This document shows positions 50,708-59,226 of a stretch of 64,000 bases of DNA, one piece after another. The number at the start of each line of letters is the position of its first letter. Within the stretch, counting starts at the first letter, position 1. The stretch comes from Actinomadura flavalba DSM 45200. Lineage in GTDB: Bacteria > Actinomycetota > Actinomycetes > Streptosporangiales > Streptosporangiaceae. Where the stretch lies: the NCBI RefSeq assembly GCF_000374305.1, contig NZ_KB894093.1, forward strand, positions 124,001 to 188,000, written 5' to 3'. Position numbers and translations under genes: made by a program. The notes under the pieces were generated by a model. That model had not been told where the DNA came from and made no database searches. It worked only from the letters and a program-made list of their open reading frames with translations.

Positions 50708-51976
50708 TCAGTTGACGGGCCGCGCCGGAGTGTCGTCGGCGGCGGCGACGTCGGCCTTCTCGGCGGCGACGCGCTCGGCGGCCTCGTCCACGACGCCCGC
50801 GGCCTCGTCGGCGGCGTCGATGAGCGGCGGAAGCTGGCGGCGGCGGATGCCGAGGATGCTGGCGAACAGCGACGCGAACAGCACCTGGAGGCTCATCACC
50901 AGCGCGATCGCCGCCGGGACGACGATGCGCAGCGACTGGCGCGGGTCGAGTTCACCGAAGTTGTTGACGCGCCAGTGCAGCAGCGACGCGGCCAGCCCGC
51001 CGAGGCCCGCGACGGCCAGCAGGCCGCCGATGACGAGCCCGCGTTCCAGGCTCCAGAACCGCAGCAGCCGCTGGACGCGGGCGTCGTCGGGCAGGAAGCC
51101 CTCCTGCATCGCGTAGATCTTCGTGAGCAGCGCGAACAGCACCGCCTGGAAGCCGATCACCATCGCGGCGCCCGCGCCGACGAGCGTGTCGACGTCGAAC
51201 GCGACGTTCCCGACGCGGACCGGGCCGAACGACAGCGCGACCCCGGCGACCAGGCCGATCGTCATGAACAGCAGGCCGGGGATGAGGAACAGCCAGCGCG
51301 GGCTGTAGAGCATGAGGAAGCGCAGGTGCCGCCAGCCGTCGCGCCAGGTGTTGAGGTGCGGGGCGCGGGTGCGGCCGTCCGGGGAGAGCGTGGTGGGGCG
51401 CTCGCGGATGTCGTACTTGGCGAGTGTGGCCTTCACCACCATCTCGCTGGCGAACTCCATGCCGCCGGTCTGGAGGCCGAGGCGCAGGATCGACGCCTTG
51501 TTGAACGCGCGCAGGCCGCAGTGGAAGTCACCGATCTTGCTGCCGAAGAACAGCCTGCCGACGAAGCTGAGCACCGGGTTGCCGAGGTAGCGGTGCAGCG
51601 GCGGCATGGCGCCGGGCGCGATGCCGCCCTCGAACCGGTTGCCCATGACGAGGTCGGCGCCGTCGCGCAGGTCCTCCAGGAACGGGCCCAGCGTGGAGAA
51701 GTCGTAGGAGTCGTCGGCGTCGCCCATGGCCACGTACTTGCCGCGCGCGGCCCGGATGCCGCCCATGAGGGCGTTGCCGTACCCCTTGTCGGCGACGGGG
51801 ACGACGCGCGCCCCGGCCTCGCGGGCCAGCTTCTGGCTGCCGTCGGTGCTGCCGTTGTCGGCGATGACGACCTCGCCGTCGATACCGGCCTCTTCGAAGA
51901 ACCGGACGGTCTTGCGCACGCACGTGGCGACCGTCTCGGCCTCGTTGAGACAGGGCATCACTACGGAGAGTTCCAC
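50708..51976 (-). CDS. GT2 glycosyltransferase, polyprenyl-phosphate sugar synthase type
   Basis: A 422-residue protein. The N-terminal GT2 domain (1-230) has VVMPCLNEAETV, IADNGSTDGS and the DADDSYDFS metal site (DxD-like), like DPM1/GtrB dolichol-phosphate sugar transferases. Four helices follow (about 232-375), and the C-terminus is a charged Ala/Glu/Asp tail (about 385-422). It transfers a hexose from a nucleotide sugar to polyprenyl phosphate. The GTG start has GAAGGAGA upstream. It is the likely donor-maker for the neighbouring GT-C proteins. Confidence 0.85.
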   Translation of the reverse strand: MELSVVMPCLNEAETVATCVRKTVRFFEEAGIDGEVVIADNGSTDGSQKLAREAGARVVPVADKGYGNALMGGIRAARGKYVAMGDADDSYDFSTLGPFLEDLRDGADLVMGNRFEGGIAPGAMPPLHRYLGNPVLSFVGRLFFGSKIGDFHCGLRAFNKASILRLGLQTGGMEFASEMVVKATLAKYDIRERPTTLSPDGRTRAPHLNTWRDGWRHLRFLMLYSPRWLFLIPGLLFMTIGLVAGVALSFGPVRVGNVAFDVDTLVGAGAAMVIGFQAVLFALLTKIYAMQEGFLPDDARVQRLLRFWSLERGLVIGGLLAVAGLGGLAASLLHWRVNNFGELDPRQSLRIVVPAAIALVMSLQVLFASLFASILGIRRRQLPPLIDAADEAAGVVDEAAERVAAEKADVAAADDTPARPVN

Positions 51977-52197
51977 TCGATCTCCTTCGGGACCATCCCC
52001 GCGGGCGCGGGGTGTGATGATGAACTAACCTCTCTGTCTTCCGAGCGGCCCGTTCAGTCCACCATGATGCCTGCCACGATCTGACGGTGTTCACCGTATC
52101 GGGCTGATGAGGTCCGTATCGTGATGGACCGACCCCGCGCGGCAGGTCAAGGGGACAAGCATACGGGGCTGCACCGCCCGGGAAGGTCAGGTCGGCT

Positions 52198-53799
52198 GTG
52201 ACGCTCACCGAAGAGGGCGGCGCCCCCCGCGGCAACGCGGCGGAGAGCCCGGCGCCCACGCGGCGGCGCGTCCTGCGGACGGCTCCCGGCGACCGGCCGG
52301 ACGTGCTCGGATACCTGCGCGCCCAGCCCGCCCGCGCCCGGCGCGGCGCCGCGTGGCTGTGGGCGCTGGTGCGGCGGCACCCCCTGTTCTCGGTGATCCT
52401 CGGCGTCGCGGCGCTGCTGCGCGCGGTGACGATGATCGGCTACACGCCGGCGATGTACTTCAACGACAGCTTCGACTACCTGCACGTCGCGATGAAGCCC
52501 TATCCGCACCCGCTGCGGCCCGACGGCTACTCGCTGCTGCTGTGGGTGCTCAAGCCGCTGCACAGCTTCGCGCTGGTCGTCGGCGTCCAGCACCTGATGG
52601 GTCTGTCGATCGGCGTCATGATCTACCTGCTGCTGCGGCGCCGGTTCGGGCTGCCCAAGTGGGGCGCGTCGCTGGCGACCGTGCCGTCCCTGCTGGACGC
52701 CTACCAGATCCAGCTCGAACACCTGGTCCTGTCGGACACGCTGTTCATGTTCCTGGCCATGCTGGCGGTGACCCTGCTGCTCTGGCGGGAGCGGCCGTCG
52801 TACCAGGTCGCGGCGTGCCTGGGGCTGATCATCGGCATGGCGTGGCTGACGCGGTCGGTCGGGCTGCCGGTGCTGCTCGGCGTCCTCGTCTACATGACGA
52901 TCCGGCGGATGGGCTGGCGGACGATCGGCGTGGTCGTCGTGGCGTGCGCGATCCCGGTCGTCACGTACATGACCTGGTACAAGGTCGAGCAGGGCAAGTT
53001 CGCGATCACCGAGTCGAACGGGATCTTCCTGTACGCGCGGGTCTACAAGTTCGCGGACTGCCACAAGATCGACGATCTCCCGGTCGAGGAGATCCCGCTG
53101 TGCACCGAGCCGGAGAACCGGCTGCCGAACTCGCAGGACGGCATCTGGAACCCCGCCTCGCCGCTCAACCGCTACATCGGCACCCGCTTCAGCGCCGAGC
53201 AGAACGCCACCGCCAACGACTTCTCGCAGCGGGCGATCCGCGCCCAGCCGGCCGACTACGCCCGCGTCGTCGCGCACGACTTCTTCCGGGTGTTCCAGTG
53301 GGAGCGGACGGTCTTCCCCGACCCCGCCACCTACGCGCAGTACGAGTTCCGCGCCGAGCCGGGCACGCTGCCCAACTGGCGGATGGACAACGACATGACG
53401 GCCGCCGAGGAGGCCATCGCCTACGAGCGCGGCAACGCGCGCACGAAGGTGGTCGAGCCGTTCGCCGGCTTCATCCGGGGCTACCAGGACGTCTTCTACC
53501 TGCGCGGCACGATGGTCGGCGTCATCCTGCTCGTCGGCCTGGCCGGGCTCGTCGCGATGGGGCGGCGGGCGGGCGGGCGGGCGTTCCTGCCCTGGACGCT
53601 CGGCACCGGCCTGCTGCTGGCGCCCGCCGCCACCGCCGAGTTCGACTACCGGTACGTGCTGCCCGCCGTGCCGCTGGCGTGCCTCGCGGCGGGCATCGCG
53701 TTCGCCCCGCACGTCCGCGACCGGTTCGCCGCGCTGCGTCCGGCCCGGTTCCGGCGGACCGCCGGTCCGGCGGACGCTCCCGCCGAACCGGGCGGGTGA
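52198..53799 (+). CDS. polytopic membrane glycosyltransferase-like protein
   Basis: A 533-residue protein with a 60-residue cytoplasmic N-terminal region and about 10 hydrophobic helices. The first outer loop contains YFNDSFDYLHVAMKPYPHPLRPDGYS, with Asp residues and the xxPDGYS segment seen in actinobacterial GT-C proteins. A large extracytoplasmic insert (about 270-435) contains several Cys and the WNPASPLNRYIG motif. The GTG start has an AAGG-type site. It diverges from the GT2 gene and probably uses the polyprenyl-linked sugar made by it. Confidence 0.7.
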   Translation: MTLTEEGGAPRGNAAESPAPTRRRVLRTAPGDRPDVLGYLRAQPARARRGAAWLWALVRRHPLFSVILGVAALLRAVTMIGYTPAMYFNDSFDYLHVAMKPYPHPLRPDGYSLLLWVLKPLHSFALVVGVQHLMGLSIGVMIYLLLRRRFGLPKWGASLATVPSLLDAYQIQLEHLVLSDTLFMFLAMLAVTLLLWRERPSYQVAACLGLIIGMAWLTRSVGLPVLLGVLVYMTIRRMGWRTIGVVVVACAIPVVTYMTWYKVEQGKFAITESNGIFLYARVYKFADCHKIDDLPVEEIPLCTEPENRLPNSQDGIWNPASPLNRYIGTRFSAEQNATANDFSQRAIRAQPADYARVVAHDFFRVFQWERTVFPDPATYAQYEFRAEPGTLPNWRMDNDMTAAEEAIAYERGNARTKVVEPFAGFIRGYQDVFYLRGTMVGVILLVGLAGLVAMGRRAGGRAFLPWTLGTGLLLAPAATAEFDYRYVLPAVPLACLAAGIAFAPHVRDRFAALRPARFRRTAGPADAPAEPGG

Positions 53800-53816
53800 G
53801 CCGCCGGACCGGCGGG

Positions 53817-54122
53817 TCACCAGGCGTTCAGCCTCCGCAGCCGCGACAGCAGTTCCAGATCGCTGTCGCGGCGCGAGCGCGGAACGCTCGGCCTGCGCCG
53901 GTACGGCGTCGCGAACACGTTCTCGCTCCGGCACTCCGGGCACTCGTGCGTGCTCCACGGCGTCGGGCACAGGTGACCGTCGTGCCGGTAGACGATGGCC
54001 TCGTGCCCGTGGCCGCCGTCGGCGTGCAGCACGTCGAACGCCTCTTCCCAGACGTTGGCGCAGTACTGGCACTCATAGAGCCAGATCTCGTGGCTCGACC
54101 ATGCCTCGCGCACGGTCCCCAC
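53817..54122 (-). CDS. small zinc-ribbon-like protein
   Basis: A protein of up to 101 residues. CQYC in YECQYCANVWEEAF and CPEC in HECPECRSENVFATP provide two Cys pairs for a zinc ribbon, with His residues (DGGHGHEAIVYRHDGHLC) between. The C-terminus is basic (RRRPSVPRSRRDSDLELLSRL). This is a small conserved actinobacterial type without known function. The start is GTG at 54122, or GTG at 54113 with a better-spaced G-rich ribosome site. Confidence 0.6.
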   Translation of the reverse strand: MGTVREAWSSHEIWLYECQYCANVWEEAFDVLHADGGHGHEAIVYRHDGHLCPTPWSTHECPECRSENVFATPYRRRPSVPRSRRDSDLELLSRLRRLNAW

Positions 54123-54188
54123 CCCCTCTAGGAGAAGCCACTTTTCCCCGACACATCCGTTATGCCCGGAATCGTCGGTTGGAACGTG

Positions 54189-55058
54189 CTAGGCCGGAGG
54201 GGATTTCCGGGCGGCCAGCACCGCGTCGTACACGTCCCGCTTCGGGACGCCGTTCTCCTTGGCGATGTCGGCGATGGCCTGCTTGCGAGGGACGCCCGTC
54301 TCCTCCCGGGCGGCGACGGCCGCCGCCAGGTCGGCCGGGTCGGTCAGCCCCGCCGGTTCCGGCGCGCCGCCGACCACCAGCGTGATCTCGCCGCGCACGC
54401 CGTCCCGCGCCCAGTCGGCCAGCTCCGCCACCGCGCCGCGCCGGACCTCCTCGTAGGTCTTGGTCAGCTCCCGGCACACCGCCGCCGGACGATCCGCGCC
54501 GAACGCGGCGGCCATCGCGTCCAGCGTGGCGGCCAGCCGGTGCGGCGCCTCGAAGAACACCATCGTGCGGGGCTCGGCCGCCAGCTCCGCCAGCCGCCGC
54601 GACCGCTCCCCCGGCTTGCGCGGCGGGAACCCCTCGAAGCAGAACCGGTCCGTCGGCAGGCCCGAGACGACGAGCGCCGTCGTCACCGCCGACGGCCCCG
54701 GCAGCACCGTCACCGGCACGCCCTCCGCGACGGCCGCGCGGACGAGGCGGTAGCCCGGGTCGGACACGCCCGGCAGGCCCGCGTCGGTGATGACCAGCAC
54801 GTCCAGCCCGGCGAGCAGATCGTCCAGCAGGCGCGGAGTGCGGGCGACCTCGTTCTGGTCGAAGTACGACACGACGCGGCCCGTCGTGCGCACCCCGAGA
54901 TCGGCGGTGAGCCGCCGCAGCCGCCGCGTGTCCTCGGCGGCGATCACCGGCGCGTCCGCCAGCGCCGCGCGCAGCCGCGCCGACGCGTCCTCCGGCCGCC
55001 CGATCGGCGCGGCGGCGAGCAGCAGTGTCCCTGTTCCATTCTGCGCACTTTCCGTCAC
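54189..55058 (-). CDS. rsmI: 16S rRNA (cytidine-1402 2'-O)-methyltransferase
   Basis: A 289-residue tetrapyrrole-methylase-fold enzyme. GTLLLAAAPIG, AEDTRRLRRLT, SYFDQNE, VITDAGLPGVSDPGYRLV and PGPSAVTTALVVSGLP are the diagnostic RsmI motifs in order. It methylates the ribose of C1402 in 16S rRNA. The C-terminal helical part ends PKRDVYDAVLAARK. The GTG at 55058 fits homologues; an upstream GTG at 55079 would add 7 residues. It diverges from the O-mannosyltransferase gene, a standard actinomycete arrangement. Confidence 0.92.
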   Translation of the reverse strand: MTESAQNGTGTLLLAAAPIGRPEDASARLRAALADAPVIAAEDTRRLRRLTADLGVRTTGRVVSYFDQNEVARTPRLLDDLLAGLDVLVITDAGLPGVSDPGYRLVRAAVAEGVPVTVLPGPSAVTTALVVSGLPTDRFCFEGFPPRKPGERSRRLAELAAEPRTMVFFEAPHRLAATLDAMAAAFGADRPAAVCRELTKTYEEVRRGAVAELADWARDGVRGEITLVVGGAPEPAGLTDPADLAAAVAAREETGVPRKQAIADIAKENGVPKRDVYDAVLAARKSPPA

Positions 55059-55107
55059 CCGCTCATTGTCCCCGCGCACACGACCGAAAGGGCACCTGAA
55101 CGGGCCC

Positions 55108-55113
55108 TACGAT
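55108..55113 (+). promoter_or_regulatory. -10 element of pmt, leaderless type
   Basis: TACGAT is followed by six bases (GTCCGG) and the pmt ATG at 55120, indicating a transcript that starts at the start codon. Confidence 0.5.
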
Positions 55114-55119
55114 GTCCGG

Positions 55120-56715
55120 ATGGCGACGACCGACTACGCCCCGGCACCGGAGACGGCCCCGGCGGCCACCAAGGCCCCGGCCCTGCGCGACCGGCTGGCC
55201 CCGCCCGTCCGGGGACGCGTGCTGTTCGGCTGGCTCGGGCCGCTCCTGGTGACGGTGTTCGCCGGAGTCCTGCGCTTCCACCGGCTCGGCAACCCGCACG
55301 CCGTCGTCTTCGACGAGACCTACTACGCCAAGGACTCCCTGTCCCTGCTGAAGTTCGGCTGGGAGCGCAACACGGTCGAGGGCGCCGACAAGATGCTCCT
55401 CGCCGACCGCCACGCCGACATCTGGGCCGAGGGCGCCTCGTTCATCGCGCACCCGCCCGGCGGCAAGTGGATGATCGCCATCGGCGAGGCGATCTTCGGC
55501 GCGACGCCGTTCGGCTGGCGGTTCATGCCCGCCCTCGCCGGGACGCTCGCCGTCCTCATCCTGTGCCGCGTCGCCCGCCGCATGACCGGCTCGACGCTGC
55601 TCGGCTGCGCCGCCGGGCTGCTGCTCGCCGCCGACGGGCTCGCGTTCGTCACCAGCCGCACCGCCCTGCTCGACGTGTTCGTCATGTTCTGGGTGCTGGC
55701 CGGATTCGCCTGCCTGGTCGTCGACCGGGACCGGTCCCGGCAGCTCCTGGCCGACCGGATCGAGGCCGGGAACGCCTCCCCGTACGGGCCGTTCCTGCTG
55801 CACGGCTGGCGGATCGTCGCCGGGCTCTGCCTCGGCATGGGCCTCGCCACCAAGTGGACGGCCGTGTTCTACATCGCGGCGTTCGGGCTGCTCGTCGTCG
55901 CGTGGGACTACGGCGCGCGGCGCGCTGCGGGCGTCCAGGCGCCGTTCGCCGGGATGCTTCGGCTGGAGGCGATCCCGGCGTTCGGGCAGCTCGTCGTCAT
56001 CGCGGGCGTGACGTACGTGGCGTCCTGGTGGGGGTGGATCTTCCGGCCCGGCGGGTGGGGGCGCGGCGAGGCCGCCGGGAACGTCCTGGCGCGTCCGTTC
56101 GAGGCGTTGCCCAAGCTGTGGGACTACCACGTCGAGATCCTCAACTTCCACACCGGGCTCGACGCCAAGCACCCCTACCAGTCGTGGCCGTGGGACTGGC
56201 CGATCCTGCGGCGTCCCGTCGCGTTCTACTACAACGAGCCGGACTCCTGCGGCGCGGCGCGGTGCTCGCGGGAGATCCTCGGCGTCGGCACCCCGGCGCT
56301 GTGGTGGGGGGCGCTGCTGGCGCTCGTCGTCACCGCGATCGTCTGGATCGTGCTGCGCGACTGGCGCGGCGGGGCGATCCTCGTCGGGTTCGCGGCCGGC
56401 TGGCTGAGCTGGTTCCCCTCGGCGCTGTCGGAGCGGACGATGTTCCTCTTCTACGCCACGCCGCTGCTGCCGTTCATGTGCCTGGCGGTGGTGCTGACGT
56501 TCGGGTACCTCATGGGGCCCGGCGCCGTCCGTGATCCGCTGCGGCCCGGCGCCGTCCCGGCGCCGACGCCGCGCCGCCTGGTCGGGGCGGCCGCGGCGGG
56601 GGCGTTCGTGCTCGTCGTCCTGGTGAACTTCGCGTACTTCTATCCGGTGCTGTCCGCCGAGGTGCTGCCCTATGACGTGTGGCACGCCCGGATGTGGCTC
56701 GATAGCTGGATCTAG
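55120..56715 (+). CDS. pmt: protein O-mannosyltransferase
   Basis: A 531-residue GT39 enzyme with about 11 helices. The first outer loop has the catalytic acidic pair in VVFDETYYAKD (about 63-73), and FIAHPPGGKWMIAIGE and LLDVFVMFWVLAGF are PMT signatures; HPYQSWPWDWPILRRPVAFYY marks the later conserved region (first part only quoted). It moves mannose from polyprenyl-phosphomannose to Ser/Thr of exported proteins. In Streptomyces it is required for phage phiC31 infection. The GT2 gene at 50708 may supply its donor. Confidence 0.92.
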   Translation: MATTDYAPAPETAPAATKAPALRDRLAPPVRGRVLFGWLGPLLVTVFAGVLRFHRLGNPHAVVFDETYYAKDSLSLLKFGWERNTVEGADKMLLADRHADIWAEGASFIAHPPGGKWMIAIGEAIFGATPFGWRFMPALAGTLAVLILCRVARRMTGSTLLGCAAGLLLAADGLAFVTSRTALLDVFVMFWVLAGFACLVVDRDRSRQLLADRIEAGNASPYGPFLLHGWRIVAGLCLGMGLATKWTAVFYIAAFGLLVVAWDYGARRAAGVQAPFAGMLRLEAIPAFGQLVVIAGVTYVASWWGWIFRPGGWGRGEAAGNVLARPFEALPKLWDYHVEILNFHTGLDAKHPYQSWPWDWPILRRPVAFYYNEPDSCGAARCSREILGVGTPALWWGALLALVVTAIVWIVLRDWRGGAILVGFAAGWLSWFPSALSERTMFLFYATPLLPFMCLAVVLTFGYLMGPGAVRDPLRPGAVPAPTPRRLVGAAAAGAFVLVVLVNFAYFYPVLSAEVLPYDVWHARMWLDSWI

Positions 56716-57920
56716 CGGACGGCGGCCGGTTCGGCGACGGCGGCGGCGTCCGCGCGGGGGTGGAGCAGGCGGGCGCCCGCCAGGCAGAGCAGCAGCGCCA
56801 GCAGACCGCCCACGGCGGCGCCCGCGAACGCGCCCGGGACGCCGCCGAACTCCTGCCCGTACCCGGCGGCGAACGAACCGAGCGACCCGCCCGCCGTGAC
56901 GGCCGCGACGATCCACGCGAACGCCTCGGTGACCGTGCCCGCCGGGGCGAGCCCGTCCACCAGCGAGAAGCAGCAGGCCAGCACGGGGGCGAGGAAGATC
57001 CCGCTGACGAACGCCAGCGGGACCATCAGCGCCAGGCCGGGCGCCCAGACCAGCGGCAGGTATCCGGCGGCCAGCCCGGCCAGCAGCCAGCGCAGCCGCC
57101 GCGACGGGTCGCCGTACCAGGTGCGGGCGCCGTAGGCGAGGCCGCCGACGAGCGCGCCCGCCGCCATCGCGGCCAGCAGGACACCGGACGCCGCGTCGTT
57201 CCCGGACCGCTCGGCGTAGGCGGCGGCGCCGATCGCGAACACGCCGAGCGCCACGCCCGCGAAGACCAGCACGCACAGCAGGAGCCGGAGTCCGGTGGAC
57301 CGCAGCGGGCCGAGCCAGTCGGCCGCGCGCGGGATCGGGCGCCATCTCCGTGACGGCCCCGAGCACGCGACGACGAGCGTCCCGGCGATGCCCAGCAGCC
57401 CGGTGAGCACCAGCGCGGCCTCGGTGCTGACGAGCGCGGCGCCGACGACGAGCAGCGGCCCGACGCTGTACAGCAGTTCCTGGGCGGCGGCGTCCAGGGC
57501 GTAGGCGGCCTGGACCTGGGCGGGGCCGCCGAGCACGTCCGGCCACAGCGCGCGCAGGCCCGCCTCCAGCGGCGGCGTGGCGATTCCAGCGACGACGACG
57601 GCCGCGACCGTCACCGGCAGCGGATCGACGCCGACGACGGCCACCACCGCGAACCCGGCGGCGGACGCGACGGCGGCCGGGAGCAGCACGGCGCCCTGGC
57701 CGTAGCGGTCCATCGCCCGTCCGAGCACGGGCTGTCCCGCCGCCATGGCCAGCCCGAACACCGCCGAGAGGCCGCCCGCCAGCGGATACGTCCCGCCCTC
57801 GGCGCGGACGTGCAGCACGATCGCGAGCAGCGCCATCCCGTTCGGCAGCCGCCCGAGCAACGTCCCACCCAGCAGCCGCGCCGCGTAGGGCACCCGCAAA
57901 AACTCGACGTACCCACGCAC
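56712..57920 (-). CDS. MFS transporter
   Basis: A 402-residue major facilitator with 12 predicted helices. The loop 2-3 motif appears as GQPVLGRAMDRYGQGAVLL (about 62-80). The second half begins after a basic loop (GPSRRWRPIPRAADWLGPL). It resembles drug-efflux-like actinobacterial MFS proteins; the substrate is unknown. The GTG start has a GGGAGCG site. Its stop codon shares CTAG with the convergent pmt gene. Two direct repeats upstream (57945 and 57965) may be regulator sites. Confidence 0.8.
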   Translation of the reverse strand: MRGYVEFLRVPYAARLLGGTLLGRLPNGMALLAIVLHVRAEGGTYPLAGGLSAVFGLAMAAGQPVLGRAMDRYGQGAVLLPAAVASAAGFAVVAVVGVDPLPVTVAAVVVAGIATPPLEAGLRALWPDVLGGPAQVQAAYALDAAAQELLYSVGPLLVVGAALVSTEAALVLTGLLGIAGTLVVACSGPSRRWRPIPRAADWLGPLRSTGLRLLLCVLVFAGVALGVFAIGAAAYAERSGNDAASGVLLAAMAAGALVGGLAYGARTWYGDPSRRLRWLLAGLAAGYLPLVWAPGLALMVPLAFVSGIFLAPVLACCFSLVDGLAPAGTVTEAFAWIVAAVTAGGSLGSFAAGYGQEFGGVPGAFAGAAVGGLLALLLCLAGARLLHPRADAAAVAEPAAVR

Positions 57921-57944
57921 AGCCGCGCTCCCAGGGGGTGTGAA

Positions 57945-57974
57945 GTCATACGTATTACTAGAACGTCATACGTA
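57945..57974 (-). promoter_or_regulatory. direct repeat in the MFS promoter
   Basis: GTCATACGTA occurs at 57945-57954 and 57965-57974, exactly 20 bp apart (two helical turns), in an AT-rich stretch just upstream of the MFS start. Each contains the TACGTA palindrome. The binding protein is unknown; the LacI gene at 58118 is the nearest regulator. Confidence 0.5.
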
Positions 57975-58117
57975 CCACCCGAACCCGAACGGACTCAAGG
58001 GCGAACGCCACACAACCCCCGACCACCTCACCTACCCACGGACAGGCCGGGATTTCGAGGGGTGCAGGCCGTAGCCTGGGGGCTTCTGGAAGATCGTCGG
58101 CAGGGCGGGGGGACGGG

Positions 58118-59113
58118 GTGCACGCGACGAGCCGTCCGACCAGCCGCGACGTGGCCCGCGCGGCGGGCGTGTCGCAGTCGACGGTGTCGCTCGTGCTCGG
58201 CGGCAAGTGGAACGGGCGCGTCTCCCCCGCCACCGCCGCGTCCGTCCAGGACGCCGCCGAACGGCTCGGCTACCGGCCCAACCAGGCCGCGCGCAGCCTG
58301 CGGCTCGGCACCACCCGCACCGTCCTGCTGATGATCCCGACGATCGTGCCGTTCTTCGGCGACGTCCACGTCGGCGCCGCCCGCGTCGCGGCCCGGCACG
58401 GGTTCGCCGTCGTCGTCTACCCCTGGCCCGACGACGCCGGACCCGCCGCCAGCCCGTTCGCCGCGCCGCACGAGGCGATCGACGGCATCCTCGCGTCGTC
58501 GCTCGCGCCCGACGTCGCCGCCGGGATCGGCGGCGCGCCGCTCGTCATGCTCGACAGCGACCCCAGCGGGCCCGTCCCGACCGTCGACTTCGCCGTCGCC
58601 GACGGGATGCGCGCCATCGTCGGCCACCTGGCGGGCCTCGGCCACCGGCGCATCGGGCACCTCGCCGCCGCCATCGACCAGTGGACGTTCCACGCCCGCG
58701 GCGACGCGCTCGCCGCCGCCGTCACGGCCCTGCCCGGCGGCGCGTACACGCGGGCGGCGGCGCCCCTGGACGTCACGGCCTCCCGCGACGCGGCGGGCAC
58801 CCTCCTCGACGCCCCGGACCGCCCGACCGCCCTCGTCTGCGACGACGACGTGATGGCCGCCGGGGCCTACAAGGCCGCCCGCGCGCGCGGCCTCGACATC
58901 CCCCGCGACCTGTCCGTCACCGGCTTCGACGACGTCCAGCTCGCCGTGGCCCTGGAACCCGAGCTCACGACCATCCGCCTCCCCGCCGAAGACCTCGGCG
59001 CCCAAGGGATGACGATGCTCCTCGACCTCCTGAACGACCGCCCCCCGCCGGGCCCCCACTCCCTCCCCGGCACCCTGATAGTCCGAGACTCCACCGCCCC
59101 GGCCCCCCGATGA
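58118..59113 (+). CDS. LacI-family regulator
   Basis: A 331-residue repressor. The N-terminal HTH TSRDVARAAGVSQSTVSLVLG (about 8-28), with hinge ERLGYRPNQAARSLR (about 48-62), is classic LacI. The periplasmic-binding-protein-like domain follows, with GHRRIGHLAAA, ALVCDDDVMAAGAYKAA and LSVTGFDDVQLA. It normally responds to a sugar or sugar phosphate. A G-rich site precedes the GTG start. No sugar operon is adjacent; the divergent MFS gene is the nearest candidate target. Confidence 0.9.
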   Translation: MHATSRPTSRDVARAAGVSQSTVSLVLGGKWNGRVSPATAASVQDAAERLGYRPNQAARSLRLGTTRTVLLMIPTIVPFFGDVHVGAARVAARHGFAVVVYPWPDDAGPAASPFAAPHEAIDGILASSLAPDVAAGIGGAPLVMLDSDPSGPVPTVDFAVADGMRAIVGHLAGLGHRRIGHLAAAIDQWTFHARGDALAAAVTALPGGAYTRAAAPLDVTASRDAAGTLLDAPDRPTALVCDDDVMAAGAYKAARARGLDIPRDLSVTGFDDVQLAVALEPELTTIRLPAEDLGAQGMTMLLDLLNDRPPPGPHSLPGTLIVRDSTAPAPR

Positions 59114-59226
59114 TCGTCCGCGCCCGACCCCTCCCTCACGAGAGCGACCGTGAACCGCCGAGCGCGGGGTGAGGTACGTGGGGCTGGAGTGTGCGTTCGG
59201 GGGTTCTTGGGGGGTATGACGGGCGC

